From positions 496,001 through 560,000 of the forward strand of contig NZ_JAUSUI010000002.1 of assembly GCF_030813495.1 (NCBI RefSeq): a stretch of 64,000 nucleotides of DNA, given 5' to 3'. The position numbers and the translations under genes were made by a program. Under the pieces are notes generated by a model. That model made no database searches. It was given only the letters and a program-made list of their open reading frames with translations, and was not told where the DNA came from. This document shows positions 26,710-36,578 of the stretch, one piece after another; within the stretch, counting starts at the first letter, position 1; every line of letters starts with the position of its first letter. This DNA comes from Ancylobacter polymorphus. GTDB taxonomy: Bacteria > Pseudomonadota > Alphaproteobacteria > Rhizobiales > Xanthobacteraceae.

Positions 26710-29193
26710 GCCGCGCGGCTTCGCCCGCCGGGTGGGTTCGGCCTGCGCCGGGTCTTCCGGCCAGGGGTGGCGCGGGTAGCGCCCGCGCATGTCGGCGCGC
26801 ACATCGCGCCAGGAGCCGGCCCAGAAGGCGGGCAGGTCGCGGGTGAGCTGGATCGGCCGGTGCGCGGGGGAGAGCAGCGACAGGATCAGCGGCACCCGCC
26901 CGCCGGCGATGCTGGGGTGGGTGGTGAGGCCGAACAGTTCCTGCACCCGCACATGCAGCGTCGGCCCGCCCTCGGCGGCGTAGTCGATGGGCAGGCGCGA
27001 GCCGGTCGGCACCTCGTAATGGGTGGGCGCCGCCGCCTCCATGCCGCGCGAGAGTTCCCACGGCAGCAGGCCCGACAGCGCGCGGCCGAGCCGGTCGGCG
27101 TCGAGCGCGCCGAGGCTGGTGATGTCGTCCAGCACAGGCGCCAGCCAGTCCTCGACGCTCTCCGCAAGCGCCTTCCACGACAGGTCCGGCCAGAGGTCGG
27201 GCGCGCTGGCGTGGAGGAAGCGGGCGCGGTCGAGAAACTGCCGCTGCGCCTCCGACCAGGTGAGCCGCTCCAGCCCGCGCGCGGCGGCGGCGCGGGCCAG
27301 GGCGCGGGCGGTCTCCGGGCCCGGCTTCAGCGCGGCAGTGCGTTCGGCCAGCACCAGCGCGCCGAGCCGGCGGATGTGGCGGGCGCGCAGGGCGCCCGCG
27401 GCGGCATCGAAGGCGGTCTCCACCCCCTCGGTGATGGCGTCGCCGAATTCGGCCTCGATCTCCGCCTCGGTGAGCTCGGCGGCGAGCAGGATGCGGGCCT
27501 CATCCGCCGTGCCGGTGAGTTCGGCGATGGCGAGAAAACGGGCGCGGGCGAGGGAGGTGGCGGGGTCGATCGCCGCGCCGCGCCCATTCGCCAGCACGAA
27601 GCGCCGCCCGTCGCCGCGCCCGCGCGCCACCCGGTCCGGGAAGGCGAGCGCCAGCAGCACGGCGGGGGAGGGGGTCTCGCCCGCCGCCCGCGTCCCAGCC
27701 CTCCGCGTCCCGGCCACCTGCCGTTCCGCCTCGCCGGCCCAGCGCTCGGCCAGACGGCGCGCCTCCTCCGCGCGGCGGGAGCGGTCGCGGGAAAAGTCCA
27801 TCAGCCGGTGCGCGAGGTCGGGGGCGTCGCCGCCGAGGCCGCGCTCGGAAACGAGGGCGGCGATGCGCGCGGCCTCTTCCCCCGCGCCGCGCCGCGCGCC
27901 CTCGATCACCATGCGGGCAAGGCGCGGCTCCAGCGGCAGCCCGGCCATGGCGCGGCCGAGCGGGCTCACCTGACCGTCGGCGTCAAAGGCGCCGAGCGCC
28001 GTGAGCAGCGCCTTCGCCTCCTTCACCGCCGGGGTGGGGGGCGGGTCGAGAAAGGCGAGGCTGGCGGGATCGCGCACGCCCCACACCGCGAGGTCGAGCA
28101 CGAGGCGCGAGAGGTCGGCGGCGAGGATTTCCGGCGTGGCGAAGGCCGGCAGGCTGGCGGTTTCCGGTTCGCTCCACAGCCTGAGGCAGACGCCGGGCTC
28201 GGTGCGCCCGGCGCGGCCGCGCCGCTGGTCGGCGGCGGCGCGGGACACACGCACCGTTTCCAGCCGGGTGAGGCCGACGCCGGGCTCGAAGCGGGGCACC
28301 CGGGCGAGGCCGCTGTCGATGACGACGCGCACGCCCTCGATGGTGAGGCTGGTCTCGGCGATGGAGGTGGCGAGCACCACCTTGCGCCGGCCCGGCGGGG
28401 CGGGGGCGATGGCGCGGTCCTGCTCGGCCGGGGGGAGGGCGCCGTAGAGCGGGGCGATGTCGAGGGCGGGGTCGTGCACCGTCTCGCGCAAAAAGCGCTC
28501 GGTGCGGCGGATCTCAGACGCGCCGGGCAGGAAGGCGAGCAGGGAGCCGGTCTCCTCGCGCAGCGCGCGGGCGATGAGATCGGCCATCTGCCGCTCCACC
28601 GGCGCGCCCGGCAGGCGGCCGGCATAGCGCGTTGCCACCGGGAAGGCGCGGCCGAGGCTCTCGATGACCGGCGCGCCGGCGAGCAGCCGGGCGACACGGG
28701 CGCCGTCCAGCGTCGCGGACATCACCAGGAGCCGCAGATCCTCGCGCAGCGCGCCCTGCGCGTCGAGGGCCAAAGCGAGGCCGAGATCGGCGTCGAGGCT
28801 GCGCTCATGGAACTCGTCGAACAGCACGGCGGCGACCTCGGAAAGCTCCGGGTCGTCCAGCATCATGCGGGTGAAGATGCCCTCGGTGATGACCTCGATA
28901 CGGGTCGCGCGCCCGATTTTCGAGCCGAAGCGGGCGCGGTAGCCGACCGTCTGCCCGGCCTCCTCGCCCAGCGTCTGCGCCATGCGGGTGGCGGCGGCGC
29001 GGGCGGCGAGGCGGCGCGGCTCCAGCACAAGGATTTTCCGCCCCGCCACCCAGGGTTCGCCGAGCAGCGCCAGCGGCACCCGCGTGGTCTTGCCCGCGCC
29101 GGGCGGGGCGACGAGCACGGCGGACGCGCCCGCGCGCAGGGCGGCGGTGAGTTCCGGCAGGGCGTCGTCGATGGGGAGGGGATTTGGCAGCAT
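26707..29193 (-). CDS. hrpB: ATP-dependent helicase HrpB
   Basis: This is a DEAH-type RNA-helicase-family protein of uncertain cell function. Motif I is APPGAGKTTRVPLALL and motif II is LFDEFHERSLDADLGLA (DEFH). Motif III SATLDGARVARLL, the EGVRVVIDSGLAR region and QRRGRAGRTEPG (motif VI) follow. The C-terminal half holds the helicase-associated and HrpB-specific domains, ending LPAFWAGSWRDVRADMRGRYPRHPWPEDP, the usual HrpB tail. At 828 residues it is full length. The downstream repeat supplies its stop codon. Confidence 0.95.
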   Translation of the reverse strand: MLPNPLPIDDALPELTAALRAGASAVLVAPPGAGKTTRVPLALLGEPWVAGRKILVLEPRRLAARAAATRMAQTLGEEAGQTVGYRARFGSKIGRATRIEVITEGIFTRMMLDDPELSEVAAVLFDEFHERSLDADLGLALALDAQGALREDLRLLVMSATLDGARVARLLAGAPVIESLGRAFPVATRYAGRLPGAPVERQMADLIARALREETGSLLAFLPGASEIRRTERFLRETVHDPALDIAPLYGALPPAEQDRAIAPAPPGRRKVVLATSIAETSLTIEGVRVVIDSGLARVPRFEPGVGLTRLETVRVSRAAADQRRGRAGRTEPGVCLRLWSEPETASLPAFATPEILAADLSRLVLDLAVWGVRDPASLAFLDPPPTPAVKEAKALLTALGAFDADGQVSPLGRAMAGLPLEPRLARMVIEGARRGAGEEAARIAALVSERGLGGDAPDLAHRLMDFSRDRSRRAEEARRLAERWAGEAERQVAGTRRAGTRAAGETPSPAVLLALAFPDRVARGRGDGRRFVLANGRGAAIDPATSLARARFLAIAELTGTADEARILLAAELTEAEIEAEFGDAITEGVETAFDAAAGALRARHIRRLGALVLAERTAALKPGPETARALARAAAARGLERLTWSEAQRQFLDRARFLHASAPDLWPDLSWKALAESVEDWLAPVLDDITSLGALDADRLGRALSGLLPWELSRGMEAAAPTHYEVPTGSRLPIDYAAEGGPTLHVRVQELFGLTTHPSIAGGRVPLILSLLSPAHRPIQLTRDLPAFWAGSWRDVRADMRGRYPRHPWPEDPAQAEPTRRAKPRG

Positions 29194-29242
29194 CGCCGCT
29201 GCTTAGCAAATCGAGGGTTCGCGTGCGATCCCGCCCGTCGGT

Positions 29243-29656
29243 TCACGCGCGTGGAAGAAGCTCGGCACTGGCCGCGTGCACTCTGATCGTTGCGCGCGCG
29301 CCTTTGGCAGTCTCACCGATAAAGACCATGTGCTGTCCCGGCTCCGGCGTCTCTCCCGCCGGCAGATCGTCGTAGCCGCGCTCTGCCGCAGCCATGAAGA
29401 CGACCTCATGAACGCAGAAGTCGGTCAAATCGGCCGGTGCATCAGTGATTTCGAGGGTGTCGACCTCGGTGAACCTGATGTCAAAGCCCTTCGGCCCAGT
29501 TGGAAGGAGATATTTGTTCCCCGCAAAGGTCATACGGAAAACGCGGCCATGTGAGCTCAACTCATAGGAGGCGAGGTCATAGGCATTGTGGATGTCGATC
29601 TCTCCGAGATCGCCACGCAACAGGATGAAATCTCTGACCGTAAAGTTGCAGCGCAT
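29243..29656 (-). CDS. Hypothetical protein in a lower-GC island
   Basis: The 137-residue product is MRCNFTVRDFILLRGDLGEIDIHNAYDLASYELSSHGRVFRMTFAG and onward, mostly beta-strand-like and acidic, with no signal peptide or membrane segment. I recognise no family. Its G+C is visibly lower than that of hrpB and the aminotransferase, and it is flanked by repeats, so recent acquisition is possible. The ATG at 29656 is chosen because the longer upstream frame runs through repeat DNA and is Arg/Pro-rich. Coding status is likely from composition but not certain. Confidence 0.55.
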   Translation of the reverse strand: MRCNFTVRDFILLRGDLGEIDIHNAYDLASYELSSHGRVFRMTFAGNKYLLPTGPKGFDIRFTEVDTLEITDAPADLTDFCVHEVVFMAAAERGYDDLPAGETPEPGQHMVFIGETAKGARATIRVHAASAELLPRA

Positions 29657-30075
29657 CTCGTTCTCATCGGCCTTAGTCCATGGGAGCGATGATGGACGGC
29701 GACGCGGAGGGCGGCAAATTGGAAGCGTCGCAGGCAGGGCGATACGGCCTGTTGCCCAGCGCGGGAACGGGCGCCACCCAATACGCCTGCTGCCCCCTGT
29801 GCCCTCAGGACCGGGCTTGACCCGGCCACCTAGGCCTTCAGCGGTGTAAGGCGGGAGCGCTGGATCCCCGGGGCAGGCCCGGGGATGAGGGCGGCTGGAA
29901 GGCCGGCCCATCGCCGGCCACCTCAGCATGACGTTGGTCGAGTTGAGAGGCTGGCCGCGCCAAATGCCCTCATGGCCGGGCTTGACCCGGCCACCCAGGC
30001 TTTTCAGCGGCGCAAGCCGGGACCGCTGGATCCCCGGGACAGGCCCGGGGATGAGGGAGGCGGCAGTCCGCCCGC
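29657..30075. repeat. Intergenic region with two copies of repeat family C
   Basis: Copies at 29811-29889 and 29971-30057 share CCGGGCTTGACCCGGCCACC, a variable middle and GCTGGATCCCCGGG..GGCCCGGGGATGAG. Each end is itself a hairpin. A third copy is at 39124. The first 150 bases (29657-29810) hold nothing I recognise. No gene is seen. Confidence 0.8.
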
Positions 30076-31413
30076 TCAGAAGATCGCGTCGAGCGTGCGG
30101 CCGATCTTCTCGACGATCTCGCCCATCTGGCTCTCGCTGACGATGAGCGGCGGGCTGACGGCGAAGGTGTCGCCAGCGGTGCGCACCAGCATGCCCTCGT
30201 CGTGGAACAGCCGCTCCATGCCCTCATAGGCGCGGCGGCCGACACCGTCCTCGCGCGAGGCGAAGTCGATGGCGCCGACGAGGCCGACCGTGCGGATGTC
30301 GAGCACGCCGGGCTTGGAGCGCAGCGAGTGGAACGCATCCGCCCATACCGGCTCGATCGCGCGCACCCGCTCGAACAGGCCTTCCTCGCGGTAGAGGTCC
30401 AGCGTCGCCAGCGAGGCGGCGCAGGCCAGCGGGTGGGCCGAATAGGTGTAGCCGTGGAACAGGTCGATGACCGGCGCGTCGCTCTTCACGAAGGCGTCGT
30501 AAATGTGCTTGCGCACCAGCACGCCGCCCATCGGCACCGCGCCCGAGGTGACGCCCTTGGCGAAGGTGATCATGTCGGGCACCACGCCATAGCGCTCGGC
30601 GGCGAAGGCATAGCCGAGGCGGCCGAAGCCAGTGATGACCTCGTCGAAGATCAGGAGGATGCCGTATTTGTCGCAGATCTCGCGCAGGCGCTTGAGATAG
30701 CCGACCGGGGCGGGAATGGCGCCGGTGGAGCCGGCCATCGGCTCGACGATGACGGCGGCGATGGTGGAGGCGTCGTGCAGGGCGACGAGGTTCTCCAGCG
30801 CGTCGGCGCGCTCGGCGCCCCACTCCGGCTCGCCCTTGGAGAAGGCCTGCTTCTCGCGATTATAGGTGTGCGGCAGATGGTCGACGCCCGGCAGCAGCGA
30901 GCCGAACATCTTGCGGTTGGGCGACATGCCGCCGACCGAGATGCCGCCGAAGCCGACGCCGTGATAGCCGCGCTCGCGGCCGATGAGGCGGGTGCGCGTC
31001 GCGTTGCCCGTGGTGGCGTGGTAGGCGAGCGCGATCTTCAGCGCGCTGTCGCCGGCCTCGGAGCCGGAATTGCACAGGAACACATGGTCGAGATCGCCCG
31101 GCGCCAGCGCGGCGATGCGGGCGGCGACGGCGAAAGCCTTGGGGTGGCCGTACTGGAAGGGCGGGGCGAAATCCATCTCCGCCGCCTGGTTCTGGATCGC
31201 CTCGACGATCGGGTCGCGGTTGTGGCCGGCATTGGCGCACCACAGACCGGCGGTGGCATCCAGCACCCCGCGCCCTTCGGGCGTGTAGTAGTGCATGTCC
31301 TTGGCGCGGGACAGCAGCCGCGGCCGCGCCTTGAACGCCCGGTTGGGCGTGAAGGGCATGAAGAACGCCTCAAGGTCGTTCGGGCTGGCAATGGCGGACG
31401 AAGAGGAGGGCAT
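30076..31413 (-). CDS. Class III (omega) aminotransferase
   Basis: A PLP enzyme that moves an amino group from an omega-amino acid or amine to pyruvate or a similar keto acid. Typical motifs are GRGVLDATAGLWCANAGHN, CNSGSEAGDSALKIA, LLIFDEVITGFGRLG (cofactor Asp) and ITFAKGVTSGAVPMGG, whose Lys forms the Schiff base. At 445 residues it is full length. The beta-alanine/taurine:pyruvate group is the nearest guess; the substrate cannot be read. The 279-base gap upstream has an AT-rich imperfect dyad CATAGATA-T-TATACATG (about 31466-31482) that may be part of its promoter or a regulator site. Confidence 0.9.
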   Translation of the reverse strand: MPSSSSAIASPNDLEAFFMPFTPNRAFKARPRLLSRAKDMHYYTPEGRGVLDATAGLWCANAGHNRDPIVEAIQNQAAEMDFAPPFQYGHPKAFAVAARIAALAPGDLDHVFLCNSGSEAGDSALKIALAYHATTGNATRTRLIGRERGYHGVGFGGISVGGMSPNRKMFGSLLPGVDHLPHTYNREKQAFSKGEPEWGAERADALENLVALHDASTIAAVIVEPMAGSTGAIPAPVGYLKRLREICDKYGILLIFDEVITGFGRLGYAFAAERYGVVPDMITFAKGVTSGAVPMGGVLVRKHIYDAFVKSDAPVIDLFHGYTYSAHPLACAASLATLDLYREEGLFERVRAIEPVWADAFHSLRSKPGVLDIRTVGLVGAIDFASREDGVGRRAYEGMERLFHDEGMLVRTAGDTFAVSPPLIVSESQMGEIVEKIGRTLDAIF

Positions 31414-31692
31414 GGAAAACTCCGTCAGGGGACGACGATCAGGGCAGGCCGCGCTTTTTTATTCATGTATAATATCTATGCAGGATCTGCTCACGAGAAA
31501 TAATCATGATGTGATCACTTTCCTTTCTGCCGCCCGACGGACCTTGACCCCGCCGCCTCATCGCGGCCATCAAGGCGCGGCAGAGGGGAAAGTGGTCACG
31601 TTGCGTCATGCGGCGCGCGGCATACTTTCCGTGGAGCGTTTCGGCCGTTGCGGGAGGGGGGACCCCGGGGCGGCGCAGGATAGGACGTTGCA

Positions 31693-33576
31693 GTGCCGGA
31701 GAGCACGACAATCGAGATGCCCGACGCCGGTGCCGCCACCCCGGAAGCGGTACGGCACGCGCTGGCGCTCGTGCTCGGCTCCGACGAGCTGCGCTCCTCG
31801 CCGCAGCTTGGCAACATCTTGCGCTTCGTCGTCGAAGCCACATTGGAAGGACGGCGCGAGGCGATCAAGGGCTACACCATCGCCGTCGAGGCTCTGGGCC
31901 GCGACGCCTCCTTCGACCCGCAGGCCGACCCGATCGTGCGGGTGGAGGCCACCAGGCTGCGCCGGGCGCTGGAGCGCTATTATGCCGGCGCCGGGGCGGG
32001 CGACGAGATCGAAATCGCCATTCCGCGCGGCAGCTATGTGCCGCAGTTCCTGCCGCGCCTGCCGGCCGGGGAGGGCGAGGACGAGGCGTTTGTCAGCGAC
32101 GGCGAGGCCGGGGCGCGCGCCCCCGCGAATGCCGGCCTGCCGGACGGATCGATGCCCGCACCCGCCGCCCTGCCGCCGCCGGGCCGGCCGCGCCTCGGCC
32201 GTGTCCTTGGGCTCGCCCTGCTGCTGCTGGCGTGCGCCGTCGTCGTGGCGGGCCTCGTCACCGGCAGCCATGACCCGCTGGGCCTGCGCGGCCTGATCGC
32301 CGGTTCGGGCTGGCAGCCGCTGGAGCGGACCAACCGGCTCGGCATTCCGATGATCGAGGTGCGGGGTTTCGAGACCACCGGCGGCGCGGCCAGGGCCCCC
32401 GGCGCTGCCGCCAGCGGCGATTTCACCGCCGAGGGGATCGAGGTGCGGGTGCGCGACGCGCTGGCCCGGTTCGACCTGCTCGACGTGCTGGCGAGCCCGG
32501 ATGCGCGGCCGGCGCTGCGCTGTTCCGGCGAGGGCGCGTCTGCCAGTTCCGCCTTTGCGCTCGGCGGGCTGGTGGAAAACCATGACGACGGCACGCTCTC
32601 CGTGCTGCTGCGGCTTTCCGACCTGTGCGACGGCACCATCGTCTGGTCGCGCGAGTTCGACAGCCTCAAGCGCGGCGGCGACGCCACGGCACTGGAAATC
32701 GGCCTGGTGCGCGACATCATGGCGGCGATCGCCGAGCCCTATGGCGTCATCCAGGCGCGGGCGCGGGCCCGTGTCACCGCCGCCGGCGGCCCGGCGGTGG
32801 CGGGGCCTTATGGCTGCGTGCTCATGGCCTATTCCTATTGGCGCTCCTATCGCCCGGCCGAGCATGAGGCGGCGCTGGCATGCCTGGAAAAGACGGTGGC
32901 GGAGGACCGCACCTTCGCCCTCGGCTATGCGCTGCTCGCCGAACTCTCGCTCGACGAAATCCGCGCCGGCGCTCCGATGCGCGCGGCCACCCCGACGCTC
33001 AACCGCGCCCTCGCCGCCGCCGAGCAGGCGGTGGAGCTGGCGCCCACCAGCGCTTTCGCCCGGCGTGTGCTGATGGATGTGCATTTCTTCCGTGGCGAGC
33101 GCGCGGCGACACTGGCGGCCGGCACCGCCGCGCTGGAGCTGAACCCCTATGATGTCGACATCATCGCCGATTTCGGCGGCCGGCTGATCGCGCTGGGCGA
33201 GACCGCGCGCGGCGAGGCCATGCTGGCGCAGGCGGCGCAGGCGGCGCCGGGCATGCCGCCCTGGGTGGAGTATCACCGCGTCATCGCCGCCTATGTCCGG
33301 GGCGACGCGGTGGCAGCAATGGCGGCGGCGGATCACCTCATGGGCGAGGGCTATGCGCCGGGGCTGCTGGCGCGGGCGCTGGCCAGCCATCTCGCCGGCG
33401 AGGATGAGGAGGCGCGGGCCGATGTGTCCAAGCTCGTCGCGCTCGCCCCCGCCTGGGGCAGCGACCCCGACACCATGATCGCCCGCTTCTTCCCCGATGC
33501 CGGCGTCGCCCGCAAGGTGCGGGCCGATCTTGCCGATCTCGGCCTGAAGCACACGAATTCCGCGGCCGCGAATTGA
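31693..33576 (+). CDS. Adenylate-cyclase-like membrane protein with TPR repeats (no cyclase domain)
   Basis: Residues 15-120 match the N-terminal domain common in Hyphomicrobiales regulators (PQLGNILRFVVEATLEGR, IKGYTIAVEALGR, DPIVRVEATRLRRALERYY, IPRGSYVPQF). A single membrane helix follows at about 168-189, then a periplasmic alpha/beta domain and C-terminal TPR-like helices (YGCVLMAYSYWRSYRPAEHEAALACL onward). The cyclase catalytic domain is absent, so it is probably a sensor or scaffold. Translation appears to start at a GTG. It is divergent from the aminotransferase and may regulate it, which is inference. Confidence 0.7.
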   Translation: MPESTTIEMPDAGAATPEAVRHALALVLGSDELRSSPQLGNILRFVVEATLEGRREAIKGYTIAVEALGRDASFDPQADPIVRVEATRLRRALERYYAGAGAGDEIEIAIPRGSYVPQFLPRLPAGEGEDEAFVSDGEAGARAPANAGLPDGSMPAPAALPPPGRPRLGRVLGLALLLLACAVVVAGLVTGSHDPLGLRGLIAGSGWQPLERTNRLGIPMIEVRGFETTGGAARAPGAAASGDFTAEGIEVRVRDALARFDLLDVLASPDARPALRCSGEGASASSAFALGGLVENHDDGTLSVLLRLSDLCDGTIVWSREFDSLKRGGDATALEIGLVRDIMAAIAEPYGVIQARARARVTAAGGPAVAGPYGCVLMAYSYWRSYRPAEHEAALACLEKTVAEDRTFALGYALLAELSLDEIRAGAPMRAATPTLNRALAAAEQAVELAPTSAFARRVLMDVHFFRGERAATLAAGTAALELNPYDVDIIADFGGRLIALGETARGEAMLAQAAQAAPGMPPWVEYHRVIAAYVRGDAVAAMAAADHLMGEGYAPGLLARALASHLAGEDEEARADVSKLVALAPAWGSDPDTMIARFFPDAGVARKVRADLADLGLKHTNSAAAN

Positions 33577-33672
33577 TAACCCGCCTGCGCACAGGAACGC
33601 GTGGCAGGACGGGCCGGGAGGGGTTATAGGCTTTGTCCGCCCGGATACCCTCCTTCCACGCGGACCCCTCTC

Positions 33673-34788
33673 ATGTCGGACAGTTTCGATCTCGCCATTG
33701 TCGGTGCGGGCGTCGTCGGCCTTGGCCATGCCCTTGCCGCCCGCCGCCGCGGGCTGAAGACGGTCGTCATCGACCGCGACGCGCAGGCCAATGGCGCCTC
33801 GGTGCGCAATTTCGGCTTCGTCACCGTCACCGGCCAGCAGCGCGGCGAATGCTGGCGCCGCGCCATGCGCTCGCGCGACATCTGGGCCGAGGTGGCGCCG
33901 AAGGCGGGCATCGCGGTGGAGCATCGCGGCCTGCTGGTCGCCGTGCGCCGGCCGGAGGCGATGCCGGTGCTGGAAGCCTTCCGCGCCACCGAGATGGGCG
34001 AGGGCTGCGAACTGCTCACGCCCGAGGCGGCGCGCGAGCGGCTGCCCGCGCTCACGGGCGCGCTTTCCGGCGGCCTGTGGAGCCCGCACGACATGCGGGT
34101 GGAATCGCGCGACGCCATTCCCCGCCTCGCCGCCTGGCTGGCGAGCGAGGGCGTGGCGTTCCGCCGCGAAAGCGCGGTGACCGCCGTCGAGCCGGGCCGC
34201 GTCGTCACCTCCTCCGGCACGATTTCGGCCGCGCGCATCGTGGTGGCGCCGGGCGACGATTTCCACACGCTGTTCGAGGACCGTTTCAAATCCTATGGCG
34301 TCACCCGCTGCAAGCTGCACATGCTGCGCGTGACCGACCCGGCGCTCGGCCGGCTGCCGGGCTCGGTCATGACCGACCTCTCTCTGGGGCGCTATCTCGG
34401 CTATGCCGAACTGCCCGAAGCGGAGGCGCTGAAGCGCGTGCTGGAGGCCGAGCAGGCCGAACATCTCAAGCACGGCGTGCATCTCATCGTCGTGCAGTCG
34501 GCCGATGGCTCGCTCGTGGTCGGCGACAGCCATCACTACGCCGCGACGCCGGACCCCTTCGCCCCGGCTTTCGTCGATGAGCTGATCCTCGACGAATATG
34601 AAGCCCTGTTCGGCCGCCGGCCTGCGGTCGCCGAGCGCTGGATCGGCACCTATGCCTCCGCCGCCGACCGCCTCGCCTTCATCGACCGGCCGCACGACCA
34701 TATCCGGCTCGTGGTGGTGACCAGCGGCACCGGCGCCTCCACCGGCTTCGCCATTGCTGAGGAAGCGGTGGCGGAGCTGTTCGACTGA
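33673..34788 (+). CDS. TIGR03364-type FAD-dependent oxidoreductase
   Basis: The N-terminal Rossmann dinucleotide motif is SFDLAIVGAGVVGLGHALAAR, followed by the DAO-type body SVRNFGFVTVTGQQRGECWRRA and the C-terminal VVVTSGTGASTGFAIAEEAV. These match the TIGR03364 subgroup of amine/amino-acid oxidases, which is often found in phosphonate (2-aminoethylphosphonate) utilisation loci. No phosphonatase or C-P lyase gene is visible here, but an omega-aminotransferase lies 2.3 kb upstream. The ATG at 33673 gives 371 residues, the usual length. Confidence 0.8.
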   Translation: MSDSFDLAIVGAGVVGLGHALAARRRGLKTVVIDRDAQANGASVRNFGFVTVTGQQRGECWRRAMRSRDIWAEVAPKAGIAVEHRGLLVAVRRPEAMPVLEAFRATEMGEGCELLTPEAARERLPALTGALSGGLWSPHDMRVESRDAIPRLAAWLASEGVAFRRESAVTAVEPGRVVTSSGTISAARIVVAPGDDFHTLFEDRFKSYGVTRCKLHMLRVTDPALGRLPGSVMTDLSLGRYLGYAELPEAEALKRVLEAEQAEHLKHGVHLIVVQSADGSLVVGDSHHYAATPDPFAPAFVDELILDEYEALFGRRPAVAERWIGTYASAADRLAFIDRPHDHIRLVVVTSGTGASTGFAIAEEAVAELFD

Positions 34789-34884
34789 AGCGCCGCCATT
34801 GCCGGCAAGCCACAGCCTCCAAGCCATTGCCGCACGTCGCCCCATCCTCTAAACCCGCGCCGTACTTCGAGAAGGACGGCGCCC

Positions 34885-36486
34885 ATGGCCAAGGACAAAC
34901 CCACCAAGCTTCGCGCCCGCATGCCGCGCGGCTTCGCCGATCGCGGGCCGGGCGACCTCGCGCCGACGCGGGCGATGCTGGAGACCATCCGCAAGGTCTA
35001 TGAGCTCTACGGCTTCGAGGCGCTGGAAACTCCCTTCATCGAATATACTGACGCGCTGGGGAAGTTCCTGCCCGACCAGGACCGGCCGAATGAGGGCGTG
35101 TTTTCCTTCCAGGACGATGACGAGCAGTGGCTGTCGCTGCGCTATGACCTGACCGCCCCGCTCGCCCGCCATGTCGCGGAGAATTTCGACAAGCTGCCGA
35201 AGCCCTTCCGCAGCTACCGCGCCGGCTGGGTGTTTCGCAACGAGAAGCCCGGCCCGGGGCGCTTCCGCCAGTTCATGCAGTTCGACGCCGACACGGTGGG
35301 CGCCCCGACCGTCGCGGCGGACGCCGAGATCTGCATGATGATGGCCGACACGCTGGACGCGCTGGGGCTTGCCGGCAAGTTCGTCATCAAGGTGAACAAC
35401 CGCAAGGTGCTGGACGGCGTGCTGGAGGCGATCGGCCTCGGCGGCGATGAGAATGCCGGCCGCCGGCTGACCGTGCTGCGCGCCATCGACAAGTTCGACA
35501 AGGTGGGCATCTCGGGCGTGCGCGACCTGCTGGGCGAAGGCCGCTGGGAGAACCCCGAGGCCAAGAGCGGCGACTTCACCAAGGGCGCGGGGCTGGATGA
35601 GGGGCAGATCGATACGATCCTATTGGCATTCGTTGTACGGCCGACTCCCATGGAGAACGTTCCTGCAGATGCCATCGGTGCAAAACCATTCGGTAAAGAC
35701 ACGGATGGAGAGCCTTGGTTCGTTCGATACTCCAACGCCGAAACGATAAAGGGGCTTCGCTCCAGTTTGCCGTCCTACCCGCTTGTGCAGGAAGGTATCC
35801 GCGAGTTGGAAGAGATTGTTCTCTTAACTGAAGCCGCTGGCTACACTTCCCAGAAGATTTGCGTCGATCTTTCCGTCGTGCGTGGTCTCGAATATTACAC
35901 CGGCCCGGTCTTCGAGGCCGAGCTGACCTTCGAGGTGAAGGACGAGAAGGGCCGCCCGGTGCGCTTCGGTTCGGTCGGCGGTGGCGGGCGCTATGACGGG
36001 CTGGTCGGCCGCTTCCGGGGCGAAGCGGTGCCGGCTACGGGTTTCTCCATCGGCGTCTCGCGGCTGGCTTCCGCGCTGTCCTACCTCAAGACCGACGCCA
36101 AGCCGGAATTCGGGCCCGTGGTGGTCGTGGTGATGGATCGCGACCAGACGGCGCACTATATGGGCCTCGTCGCCACGCTGCGGCAGGCCGGCATCCGCGC
36201 CGAGATGTATCTCGGCAACCCGAAGAATCTCGGCAACCAGTTCAAATATGCCGACCGCCGCAATTCGCCTTGCGTCGTCATCCAGGGTTCGGACGAGCGC
36301 AATGCCGGTCAGGTGCAGATCAAGGATCTGATCGAAGGCGCCAAGGCCGCCGCCGCCATCACCGACAATGCCGAATGGCGCAGCGCCCGCCCGGCGCAGT
36401 TCGCCTGCGCGGAGGCCGAGCTGGTGGAGAAGGTGCGCGAGCTGCTCGACCATCACGGCGTGCCGCACGGGGCGGCGCGAGGCTGA
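34885..36486 (+). CDS. hisS: Histidyl-tRNA synthetase
   Basis: This class II synthetase charges tRNA-His. Class II motifs and the histidine-binding motif [15 protein letters not shown] are present, as are [17 protein letters not shown] and a C-terminal anticodon-binding domain ([35 protein letters not shown]). The N-terminus [23 protein letters not shown] is typical of alphaproteobacteria. The 533 residues are rather long. Residues about 243-332 are encoded by a stretch of much lower G+C (see 35611). It is one of three his-related genes here, with hisZ and hisG. Confidence 0.95.
   Translation: MAKDKPTKLRARMPRGFADRGPGDLAPTRAMLETIRKVYELYGFEALETPFIEYTDALGKFLPDQDRPNEGVFSFQDDDEQWLSLRYDLTAPLARHVAENFDKLPKPFRSYRAGWVFRNEKPGPGRFRQFMQFDADTVGAPTVAADAEICMMMADTLDALGLAGKFVIKVNNRKVLDGVLEAIGLGGDENAGRRLTVLRAIDKFDKVGISGVRDLLGEGRWENPEAKSGDFTKGAGLDEGQIDTILLAFVVRPTPMENVPADAIGAKPFGKDTDGEPWFVRYSNAETIKGLRSSLPSYPLVQEGIRELEEIVLLTEAAGYTSQKICVDLSVVRGLEYYTGPVFEAELTFEVKDEKGRPVRFGSVGGGGRYDGLVGRFRGEAVPATGFSIGVSRLASALSYLKTDAKPEFGPVVVVVMDRDQTAHYMGLVATLRQAGIRAEMYLGNPKNLGNQFKYADRRNSPCVVIQGSDERNAGQVQIKDLIEGAKAAAAITDNAEWRSARPAQFACAEAELVEKVRELLDHHGVPHGAARG
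35611..35880 (+). other. Low-GC mosaic segment inside hisS
   Basis: Hand counts of four 60-base lines (35641-35880) give 52-55% G+C against 72% for the line at 35401. Codons otherwise rare in this DNA appear (TTA, ATA, AGT, GTT). The reading frame is intact. The encoded segment ([19 protein letters not shown] onward) lies between the insertion domain and the histidine-binding motif. Confidence 0.8.
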
Positions 36487-36578
36487 GGGCGGCCTGCGTG
36501 CGTCGACGCCCGGCTGTGCCGGGCACCTCGGCATGACGGGCGTGCGGACGGGCGGTCATTGCGCGCACCGTCATCCTA

